Of a DNA stretch of 64,000 nucleotides, positions 36,209 to 44,793 are shown one piece after another. Made by a program: the position numbers and the translations under genes. The DNA comes from Drosophila persimilis (Eukaryota > Arthropoda > Insecta > Diptera > Drosophilidae), in assembly GCF_003286085.1 (NCBI RefSeq), contig NW_020825288.1:22506001-22570000 (forward strand), in the 5' to 3' direction. Within the stretch, counting starts at the first letter, position 1; each line of letters opens with the position of its first letter. The notes beneath the pieces were generated by a model that worked only from the letters and a program-made list of their open reading frames with translations, was not told where the DNA came from and did no database searches.

Positions 36209-37641
36209 ATGACAGATCGAAGGGTTTCCTACTTCTATAACGCCGATGTGGGTAACTTTCATTATGGCGCGGGGCACCCGATGAAGCCGCAGCGGCTGGC
36301 AGTGACCCATAGTCTGGTGATGAACTATGGCCTTGACAAGAAAATGAAGATATACAGGCCATACAAGTGAGTAACACGAACCGATCCCATACTTGGATAG
36401 GACTAATAATCCTCCAACCGTTTTCAGAGCCAGCGCCCAGGACATGCTCAGGTTTCACAGTGACGAGTACATAGCCTACCTACAGCAGGTGACCCCGCAG
36501 AACATTCAATGCAATTGTAAGTGTGGCCAAAAATCAGCTCAAACCTAATAAATCTATATTATATTACTCTCTTCTAGCTGTGGCCTATACCAAGTACCTG
36601 GCGCACTTTAGTGTAGGCGAAGATTGCCCCGTCTTCGATGGCCTCTTTGACTTTTGCGCCATGTACACAGGCGCATCGCTGGAGGGTGCCCAAAAGCTGA
36701 ATCACAATCATAGCGACATCTGCATCAACTGGTCGGGCGGCCTGCACCATGCCAAAAAGTTTGAGGCATCGGGTTTCTGCTATGTAAACGACATCGTGAT
36801 TGGCATTTTGGAGCTGCTGAAGTATCATCCGCGTGTGCTGTACATCGACATCGATGTGCATCATGGGGATGGGGTGCAGGAGGCCTTCTATCTCACAGAT
36901 CGCGTGATGACGGCGTCGTTTCACAAGTACGGAAATTACTTCTTTCCGGGAACGGGCGATATGTATGAGCTGGGGGCGGAGTCTGGTCGATACTACAGCG
37001 TGAATGTGCCACTCAAGGAGGGCATTGACGATCAGAGCTACTTCCAGGTCTTCAAACCCATCATCTCGGCCATCATGGACTTCTATCGGCCCACGGCAAT
37101 CGTCCTGCAATGCGGTGCAGATTCACTGGCGGGGGATCGGCTGGGCTGCTTCTCGTTGAGCACGCGGGGCCATGGCGAATGCGTGAAGTTTGTCAAGGAA
37201 CTGAATGTTCCCACCTTGGTGGTTGGCGGCGGCGGCTATACACTGCGCAACGTGGCCCGCTGCTGGACGCACGAGACTTCGCTGCTGGTGGATCAGGACA
37301 TTGACAACGATCTGCCCATCACGGAGTACTACGAGTTCTTTGGGCCGGACTTTACCCTACATCCAGAGATTAACTCGCGGCAGGACAATGCCAATTCGAA
37401 ACAGTATTTGGAGATGATTGTGAAGCATGTATATGAGAACCTGAAAATGTGCCAGCACTCGCCTAGCGTACAGATGGTGCAGACGCCGCCCGATATGGAT
37501 ATCGAGGAGCTGCGTAACAAGGAGGAGACGGATCCCGACGTGAGGATATCTCAAACAGATGATGACAAAAGTGTGGAGGCGAAGAACGAGTTCTACGATG
37601 GGGATCAGGATCAGGACAAGCCTGATTCGGCGGAGAGTTGA
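36209..37641 (+). CDS. HDAC3: Class I histone deacetylase HDAC3
   Basis: Zinc-dependent lysine deacetylase, the catalytic partner of the SMRTER (NCoR/SMRT) corepressor. Three exons, 36209-36366, 36428-36516 and 36578-37641, encode 436 residues. The start [20 protein letters not shown] matches the family N terminus. Active-site landmarks are visible: GLHHAKK (the His pair), [12 protein letters not shown] (Asp and His zinc ligands and catalytic dyad) and [14 protein letters not shown] (the transition-state Tyr). The C-terminal tail ([15 protein letters not shown], then an acidic end) separates HDAC3 from HDAC1/Rpd3. Tail-to-tail with Snr1, 167 nt between the stops, so their 3' UTRs may overlap. 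A short membrane-peptide frame lies just upstream. Confidence 0.96.
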
Positions 37642-37808
37642 ATTAACTTACTTATGTGCTAGTCTAAGGATGCGAATAAGGTCAAGAACAACCACAGTAA
37701 TACACAGTAACACAGACTACAAGTAGATTTTAAAATCGACAGACACACGTGTATTTGAGATGGGAGATAATTATAATGATATTAGGATTCGGATTTGGAA
37801 TTGGATAA

Positions 37809-38988
37809 TCACCAACCGGTTGTGGTGTTGGCCAGGCGTCGCATACGTCGCGTATTCCTATCTTGATCGCGTATCTTCTTCTCCATTTCGGCATCGGTTA
37901 GCGTCTCTAGGAATGGGGCCCACGCATCGGCATCGCTGGGATTCCGGAACGGAACATCGATGGTGGACAGGGGTGCCTCGCTAAAGGCGTACGTGCGACA
38001 GTGCCACGACAATTGACCACGTATGCTGTAAGCTATGGCCGTCACAAACTCTCCACCTAATCCCAGTTCGGCGCAGAGTTTGATGGCAAACTCCTCCGGG
38101 TTGTTGTTCTTCTCCGACATGTCCCACTCGACCTGGTCGACGAGCGACGTGTTGCCCACGTGTATGTTGAGCTTGACTATAACACGCTGGTCACAGCTCT
38201 CCTCCAGGATGGGCGGATCGTTGGGAAAGGCCTCGATCTGCTGCCGGATAGCCTGAGCGATGGCCGGCACAAAGGGCAGGGGATTCAGGTCCAGATCATC
38301 ACAGAGTACTTCGGCAAACTGCTCGGGCGTGATCATGCTCTCGTTCTTGTTCCAGGTGAAGGTGTCGCGCAGCTTCTGTCCCTCCAGCTCCATGTCCAGG
38401 CGTATGGGCACCAGGCATTCCTTCTGTGCCGCATTCTCCAGACTCGCCGTCGGGTCCGTGTCGTCAAAGCACATGGGGAATGTACGCACCTTCTTTGTGT
38501 GCACTCGATTCCGGTTAATGGGCGTGGCCTGGGGCACGGCGTCCAAGTGGCTCGAATTGGGCATCGTGGGCACATACTGTGGCTGCTTCTTGGACTTACT
38601 CTCCCGCGGCACAGGCGTATCGGAGGTGTTCACCGAAACGGCACGATATCTGCAACGAGCAATCATTAAAGTAATCTCCGACTCTGACGGGCGGACGGCT
38701 CCTGTCACACACTCACTTCTCGTCATTGCCAGCCATAATGTCATCCACTTCGACCGCTCGTAGCAACGAAACTGAGCTGGCCAAAATGTGTGAACTAAGG
38801 CCAGAGTCGGCCAGTCGTTTTCGCTCCTCATTTGACAGGACAATGCGCGTCATACCCGGGTACTTTTTGTAGAGGATGCCGCGGAAGTGGCGCATATAGT
38901 TGCCCACCTCGGAACCCACATAGTAGTACTCGCCACCCTCCTCCAGTTGGAATGCAACCGGCTTATCACCGTATGTCTGCAGAGCCAT
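37809..38988 (-). CDS. Snr1: SNF5-related 1, core subunit of the Brahma remodelling complex
   Basis: Homologue of yeast SNF5 and human SMARCB1/INI1, a core subunit of the BAP/PBAP nucleosome remodellers. Two exons, 38988-38717 and 38649-37809, encode 370 residues. The N terminus ([20 protein letters not shown], then [18 protein letters not shown]) is the winged-helix DNA-binding domain. The two SNF5 repeats follow: [20 protein letters not shown] and, further on, [20 protein letters not shown]. The C-terminal helix region ([13 protein letters not shown]) is kept. Head-to-head with mRpL44, 512 nt between start codons. Confidence 0.96.
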
Positions 38989-39390
38989 GATGGGAATACT
39001 CCAAAAATCAGCAGACTTTATTTATTTTTATTTATTGGTGGTTTTGTTAATTGCAAATTTTCAGACCAGAATTTTTCATACCGCATACACAAACACAGAC
39101 ATGGACATGGCGTCTTTCGCGTTTTGGTTGGTTGGTAACCCTACACATTAACCCTATAACATTATGTGTTCAGGCGGAGAAATGTGGTTTCCAATTCTTG
39201 ACGGAGAACGATTAATTGTAGAACAAGGAGGTATGTTAAATCCACCGAAAATAAATATAATTGAATAATTTAGCACAGTTCAGGTGAAATATATCGTGGC
39301 TTTTTTTAAGTTCAGAGAAGAGATGGCATGGATAGCAGTCGTTTAACTGTTAAAATAGAGGAGGCTTAAGAGGGCTAAGTTAGTATTTTC

Positions 39391-39413
39391 ATCGGTATAT
39401 TTACGGTATATTT
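39391..39413 (+). promoter_or_regulatory. Motif 6 pair, mRpL44 promoter
   Basis: ATCGGTATATTT (39391-39402) and ACGGTATATTTT directly after it; each matches KTYRGTATWTTT with one mismatch. Confidence 0.6.
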
Positions 39414-39439
39414 TGCAAATGAGACGGTTTTTTTCGTTT

Positions 39440-39450
39440 CGGTCACACTG
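39440..39450 (+). promoter_or_regulatory. Motif 1 site, mRpL44 promoter
   Basis: CGGTCACACTG, a perfect YGGTCACACTR match, 51 nt upstream of the mRpL44 start codon. The transcription start is probably just downstream. Confidence 0.75.
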
Positions 39451-39500
39451 TTTGGCCATATGCTGCCGCAGAAATTGCGATTGTTTAGTTTTCCTTAAAA

Positions 39501-40523
39501 ATGTCCTTTTTACGCAGCGTTGCTGGTGCTCTGGTGCTTGCCAGGCCGCTTAATAGTTCGCGAACAGGTATGTCTCAGCGATTGCGCCAAGTTAATACAG
39601 TAATCATGTTTATTTCGGCAGTGCAAACACGCCGTCACATCAAACGTTGGGTCGCACCGACGTTACGTGAGCTCGCGCATCGTCAACAGAAACAAGGGCC
39701 CCAAAAGCCGGAACCCCGGGCGGGCTATGTGGAGTGGAACTACCGGTCGGAGCTGTTTGCCTTTGGCAAGCGACTGGGGGAAAACTTCGAGCTGCCGCAA
39801 CTGCAGGAGGCCTTCACACAGCGGTCATATGCCCACCAGGAGGAGGAAAAGCAGAGAAAACTTGGCATTGAAGAAGGGGACCTTAAAATAGCTGATAATC
39901 AGGAGTTGGCCAAGATGGGTAGCCACATTGCCAGGGCCTATGTAGAGGCCTTTCTGAAACAGTCGCTGCCAAAGGTTCCGAAGGAAGGACAGGAGGCCAT
40001 TGCAAGCTATTTATTGAGCACAGAGACATTGGCCAATGTTTCGTCGCATTTGGGAACCAAAGATCTCATCTTCACCACAGAGTACCCGCCTTCTCCCGAG
40101 AGCCTGGCCGAATCCCTTCAGGCGGTGATTGGGGCTCTAGCAGATTCCAGTGGCGTAGAGCGGGCCTTCCTCTTCGTCAGAGACTTTATCTGCACACAAT
40201 TGAATCAGAAAGATTTGCTGGATCTGTGGACACCCAAGCAGCCCGTGCAGTTGCTCGAGGAGATCTGTCAGCAGCGGAAACTGGGAGAGGTGGAGCCCCG
40301 CCTGCTGGGGGACTGTGGCAAGAACACAGTTCTGGCTGCCTACCACGTGGGCATCTACGCGAATCGCCAGCTGCTGGGCAAGGGCTTTGGCGAGGATGTA
40401 CCGACAGCCACAGAGACGGCGGCACTGGATGCCCTGCAAAGCCTCTTCGATATCCACGAAAACCGAAGGCCCTTCGACTTTGGCCTTCAGGTGGAGACCA
40501 AGAATGTGAGACTGGGCAACTGA
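39501..40523 (+). CDS. mRpL44: Mitochondrial ribosomal protein L44
   Basis: Subunit of the mitochondrial large ribosomal subunit, with an RNase III-like fold and a double-stranded RNA binding domain. Exons 39501-39567 and 39622-40523 give 322 residues. The 54-nt intron (GTATGT to GGCAG) is in frame and free of stops, so the unspliced frame is also open. The N terminus (MSFLRSVAGALVLARPLNSS) is a typical mitochondrial presequence. The RNase III-like part includes LQEAFTQRSYAHQ. The dsRBD follows near the end (YHVGIYANRQLLGKGFGED, TAALDALQSLF). Tail-to-tail with POLDIP2, 158 nt between stops. Confidence 0.93.
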   Translation: MSFLRSVAGALVLARPLNSSRTGMSQRLRQVNTVIMFISAVQTRRHIKRWVAPTLRELAHRQQKQGPQKPEPRAGYVEWNYRSELFAFGKRLGENFELPQLQEAFTQRSYAHQEEEKQRKLGIEEGDLKIADNQELAKMGSHIARAYVEAFLKQSLPKVPKEGQEAIASYLLSTETLANVSSHLGTKDLIFTTEYPPSPESLAESLQAVIGALADSSGVERAFLFVRDFICTQLNQKDLLDLWTPKQPVQLLEEICQQRKLGEVEPRLLGDCGKNTVLAAYHVGIYANRQLLGKGFGEDVPTATETAALDALQSLFDIHENRRPFDFGLQVETKNVRLGN

Positions 40524-40681
40524 GAAGATCTGTTGATGCGTTATTGCCTCTTTGTTGATTAATATAATTTGCACTATCCACATGTACTTTCTGAATTGGC
40601 GTCAAAATAAGATTGTGTCTTTAAAATCATTTAACTACGGCTCAACAACATTTGTGGCACTGCCATGTGCGCGCCTGTCAC

Positions 40682-42169
40682 TTAGTCGGTATCGTCGCGC
40701 TTCTTCTCGTATTCCTCGGTGTTTCCCGTGCCGGTGGGCGCGCTTGAGGTAGGCGGACTGATGTCATCCGGCTTGCTTTCCAGCGAGAAGGGCGGAATCT
40801 TGCAGTCAAAGGAGTAGCCATCCTCGCGCTCCAGCCGGAAGGTGCCCCACATATGCCCACTTGGCGCCTGCAGGCTAACATGACTGCTGTACTGGAAGGC
40901 GGGCAGCCGGGGGCTGAGTATGGGCTCCTGCCCAACCACGCCACGGCCACGGACCGTCTCCAGAGTGCCCGACAGGGAGAAGATGCGCCAATGACGCTCG
41001 CGCAGCTGCACGCTCAGCTCGCCCAGGTTCTCCAGACGGATGCAGTAGCGCCACTAAAGAAATGGATAAAGATTAATTGATGTTTGAGACTTCAATCTAA
41101 GACGTACCCAATAGACGGAGCTGGCTGGCGTCTCCCTGCAGCCCATATAGAAGGGAATCACGGTGATTCGTACATTCTCAGTTGTCTCCTTGTGTACATC
41201 GCTCATGTCCAGCCAGGGATGGTTCTTCTCCTGCCAGGCCTTCAACGTGTCCTGCCCTACAAACGGCGGATCCGAGTCCGGGGCAGGTGTCAGGAACTTG
41301 TCGAATAATTCATGCTGTAGGGGCTGCTTTTCGGTGGAGCTGTAGGGCATGATGTCCTCGTGCGCCACATAGTCCAAGCCGGGTATGGCATACAGGCTGC
41401 GATTGGAGTCTTGATTCCCCAAAAACGTTACGGCTTCCGTTTGGGCCCGCTAGAAAGTGCTTTAGAATTAAATTCTGGCAGATTAGAGGCTACTTTTTTA
41501 GTCTTACAATGTGCGGGCAATCCCTTGTGTCGATGAGCACTTGATAGAAGGTTTGCACTTTGCCCCGGACCTCTTTGGTGTCCACCTGAGAGTGGGCCGA
41601 TGTCTTGGCGGTACCCATGCTTGTGGTACTTTCGGAACGGCTTCCAACGGGCTGTGACTCCGGCCAGCCGACATCGGCTGGCGTAAGAGTAGGCGACGTT
41701 GCAGATGTTGGCTTAACTCTAAGTGAAGCCTCTTTGGTTCCTTGTTCCAGGGGCGGAGTGGCCGTCGCCGTGGCCGTGGCGGTCGCTGTTGTCGTTGCGG
41801 TGATCTTGCTGGGATTGTGGAGATCACGGTCGTAGACACGGGCGGTCCATGGAAAGAGTATCACTCCACGGTAGCCAAAGATGCGGTGCAGGAATACCTG
41901 TCCGGTCTCGTATTTGTCATCCCTGGCCTCCACCAGACGTCCCACTTCCGCAAGCCTGCAACACGATTTGCATTATGCAATAATGATTCAAATGGTTTTG
42001 ATGGGAGAGGAAAAGCAACCCACAGAAGGCTGCCAGCACCCCCCGAAGCAAGGACTCACTTGGTTGGATATGCCGCATTCTTCTTGATGCCGCGCCTCAG
42101 CGTTACGTCGCATCTCTTGACTAGATGCCACCGCCTCTCCCATTGGAACACTTGCATCAAGAGACCCAT
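40682..42169 (-). CDS. CG12162: POLDIP2 homologue (polymerase delta-interacting protein 2)
   Basis: Mitochondrial/nuclear protein with a YccV-like and a C-terminal ApaG (DUF525) domain; the human protein binds PrimPol, the polymerase delta p50 subunit and mitochondrial ClpX. Exons 42169-42060, 41955-41508, 41449-41108 and 41053-40682 encode 423 residues. Strong family blocks: KYETGQVFLHRIFGYRGV, YAIPGLDYVAHEDIMPYSS, TLKAWQEKNHPWLDMSDVH and LRERHWRIFSLSGTLETVRG. The fly protein has about 70 extra residues in exon 2, Thr/Ala/Ser/Pro-rich with a (TA)n run, between PWTARVYDRDL and GKVQTFYQVLIDTRDCPH. The start at 42169 (MGLLMQVFQWERRWH) is my choice. A CTCTGTGATTTCAG just upstream could be an acceptor, leaving the true start in another exon. 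The CG number is recalled. Confidence 0.88.
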
Positions 42170-42739
42170 CTCATTCAACACTCGAGCTGAAATCACAGAG
42201 GAACAAGTGCAGAACCCGCCACTCGTCTTCGGTTCTGAGCGAGGAGGGGGCCAAGAGCAAACAAAACACCTTTATGCAATTATTTGGCCGAGTATTCCGG
42301 CACTATCTGCTGCTGTCTTTTGGCTTTTGTGCTTTACATGTGCTTCAAATTGTATTTCCAAATTTTAAAATTTATCCAGATTTCGACATTGTTATGAAAA
42401 TTTTGATTTGTTTTCGGTACCAGAAAAAATACACTCGATTTCACTATATTCGATACCGATAGACTATTTTCCGGGGGACTTTGAATCTAAAGCTTGCAAT
42501 TATCACAGGAGGATGGCAGTAAAATAAGGATTCAAATTATTTCGTAATATTATTAATGTGATGTACCCCAACTATTAAATTTTCTTACATTTCTTACGTA
42601 TTTATTTGATCCTTTTTTTGCAACTATTCGATTACATGAAAAGGAAACCCTTAAATACGAATCGGTGTATTCGATCATAAAATGTAGCACAACAGTGCGT
42701 TTGGTAGAAGGTTGGTATATAATGGTATATTCGATTCAT

Positions 42740-42793
42740 TTTGGTATATTTACGGTATATTTGTAAAATGAGACGGTATATTTTGGTATATTT
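42740..42793 (+). promoter_or_regulatory. Motif 6 array
   Basis: Four copies of KTYRGTATWTTT in 54 nt: TTTGGTATATTT (42740), TACGGTATATTT (42751), GACGGTATATTT (42772) and TTTGGTATATTT (42782). The first and last are full matches. Further half-copies lie at 42713-42731. Confidence 0.7.
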
Positions 42794-42965
42794 CAGAGGG
42801 TCGATTAGCCCATTGTATTTTAATATTCCACCGAAAATAATGTGAGTTGAAAAGATGGAATGGATCTACAAGAAGAATTTACTATCACTAATATTTTCCT
42901 CCATTCACCTCAAGTCGTTGAACAATTTTAATTGATGGGGCTTAAGTGGGCTAACTTCGATTTCT

Positions 42966-42973
42966 TATCGATA
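42966..42973. promoter_or_regulatory. DRE (TATCGATA)
   Basis: Exact palindromic TATCGATA, the DREF/BEAF-32 element, about 30 nt upstream of the RpL35A transcription start. Confidence 0.75.
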
Positions 42974-42996
42974 TACGATAAGTCCTGCTTGTTCTC

Positions 42997-43004
42997 CCTC
43001 TTTC
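42997..43004 (+). promoter_or_regulatory. TCT-type initiator of RpL35A
   Basis: CCTCTTTC in a pyrimidine-rich stretch just downstream of the DRE. Ribosomal protein genes of flies start at such a polypyrimidine (TCT) initiator. Confidence 0.5.
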
Positions 43005-43306
43005 GCCATTTGACATATTTCCGGTACGTACGCGATTTTTCTTCGGGCACTAAATAATGTAAAAATATACATGAAAATGCATGTAACTTTGAGAAATAGT
43101 GCCTCGAAAGACTCGGTGGATATGTGTGTTATGTTCGCAAATAGTTATTGTGCGCCTAGGAAGTGATTGGCTGTGCGATGTCTGTGGATGAAATAACCAA
43201 AACAAATGCTCAATGCCATAGCATAGGCCAACAACACTTCTTGTGAATATAACACAGTTCTGTGCATGTTTTTAACGATGGAATTTTCTGCTCCAACAGT
43301 TAAGCC

Positions 43307-43910
43307 ATGGCCGACACCCAAGCTGCCAAGTCCGCTGCTGCTGCGCCAAAGGCCGCAAAGGCCCCAAAGGCTCCTAAGGCCGCCAAGGCACCAAAGGCCG
43401 AGAAGGCCGCCACCACCGAGGCTAAAGTGTCCGCCAAGAAGTACAAGCGTCACGGACGTCTGTTTGCCAAGGCTGTCTTCACCGGCTACAAGCGCGGTCT
43501 GAGGAACCAGCACGAGAACCAGGCTATCCTCAAGGTAGGTCCATCCTATTTTCTTCCATTGAGATTTTGATATAAACCAATTTCTCCATTGCAGATTGAG
43601 GGCGCCCGCCGCAAGGAGCATGGCGAATTCTATGTTGGCAAGCGTTGCGTCTATGTCTACAAGGCAGAAACCAAGAAGTGCGTGCCACAGCATCCCGAGC
43701 GCAAGACCCGCGTCCGCGCTGTCTGGGGCAAGGTTATCCGCATTCATGGCAACACTGGCGCTGTCCGTGCCCGTTTCAACAGGAATCTGCCCGGTCATGC
43801 CATGGGACACCGCATTCGCATCGTAAGTTTACCCCTCAAGTATATCTTGGTTTCCCCATAGTTAATGTTAACTGTTTCTATTGCAGATGCTTTACCCATC
43901 AAGGATTTAA
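43307..43910 (+). CDS. RpL35A: Ribosomal protein L35A (eL33)
   Basis: Component of the cytosolic 60S subunit. Coding exons 43307-43534, 43595-43822 and 43887-43910 encode 159 residues. The N-terminal third is the insect Ala/Lys/Pro-rich extension (repeats of APKAAK). The conserved eL33 body follows: [40 protein letters not shown] and [20 protein letters not shown], ending MLYPSRI from an 8-codon exon. The start codon lies 7 nt into exon 2. Codon use is strongly biased to GCC, AAG and CGT/CGC, as expected for high expression. Confidence 0.97.
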
Positions 43911-43960
43911 GTTAAAATCAACTTAAGTAATTGACCTGCAGAGTAAAAAATCCGTTTTAC

Positions 43961-43966
43961 AATAAA
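43961..43966 (+). terminator. Poly(A) signal of RpL35A
   Basis: AATAAA 51 nt after the stop codon, a typical distance for a ribosomal protein gene. Confidence 0.7.
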
Positions 43967-44479
43967 TGAAACAATTTAAATTTAATTACAACCCAAACTT
44001 AGTGTTGAGCTCTCCATTGTGGGCAGCCACGGTTCCATTATATTTGATATCGTCGGAACTATGAAGCAAGGGGAATATTTCAACTATTGGAATATCTTAT
44101 ATGCGTCAAAAACGTATATAGTAATGAAAGTGCTTTGGTGGTTTCGTGGTTTATGTTTGTTTTCGGTTTTAGCTATTGAATGCTAACAGATATTTCGGAA
44201 CGAAACAGAGAACCGAACTTGCAGCAGGCAAATGCTTGATTTGGGGCATCTCCCATGCTTTTCCATCTTGATGGCATTCTCAAACTTATTCCCGGAACAT
44301 ATACAAATGAACGAAATTCGAATAAAAAGGACACTTAAATTTCTTGGGCGATTCGAATCCACAGCTGCTCCTGCATCCGTTTCTTTGGAATTCCGTGATT
44401 TTTCTTAGTATTTTTCCAGCAATGACGAAACTGCGATTTAATTTGCGTCATAAATTGGTATTTTCAGATAGTCAAAATC

Positions 44480-44490
44480 GGGTCACACTG
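44480..44490 (+). promoter_or_regulatory. Motif 1-like site, PEK promoter
   Basis: GGGTCACACTG matches YGGTCACACTR at 10 of 11 positions. A TTGGTATTTTC half Motif 6 lies about 25 nt upstream. Confidence 0.6.
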
Positions 44491-44793
44491 CACAGCAGCG
44501 TGTTGCGGGTCGAGACGAAAACAAAAATTTGCTTTAAAATTGTTTAATTTAGTTTATAATACAATTAGATATATAAATATAAATTTGCTATTGTTGTGCG
44601 CGCCGGGAAGTTATGAGGAAATGTGCGCCGACTTTGATGGGTGCTCCTGCTGCTGTTGCTGTTACACCACCACCGACCAAATTCGCGACAACACGTCACC
44701 GTTGCACAAGCCAATTAATACATAGATTGTACATTCCATAAACACCGAAGAACACTAACAAAAATCATCAGAACTTACGTATATGTACGTATA

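Larger units (their letters stand above)
38989..39500. promoter_or_regulatory. Snr1/mRpL44 divergent promoter region
   Basis: Intergenic DNA between two divergent genes. The mRpL44 side carries Motif 6 and Motif 1. It shares sequence blocks with the POLDIP2/RpL35A promoter region (see findings). Confidence 0.6.
42170..43306. other. Divergent promoter region POLDIP2/RpL35A, with RpL35A exon 1 and intron 1
   Basis: Contains a Motif 6 array (42740-42793), a DRE and a TCT initiator. The RpL35A noncoding first exon is about 43000-43023, with donor GTACGT at 43024. Intron 1 runs to 43299 (CCAACAG). I looked for a snoRNA in that intron and could not support one. Confidence 0.6.
43911..44793. other. 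RpL35A 3' end and PEK promoter/5' UTR
   Basis: An RpL35A poly(A) signal AATAAA lies at 43961-43966. PEK Motif 1 lies at 44480-44490, followed by about 300 nt of probable PEK 5' UTR. No other gene seen. Confidence 0.6.

Noticed and set aside
43024-43299. snoRNA in RpL35A intron 1
   Set aside because: Introns of ribosomal protein genes often host snoRNAs, but I could not find paired C/D boxes (no clean RUGAUGA) or two hairpins with H and ACA boxes.
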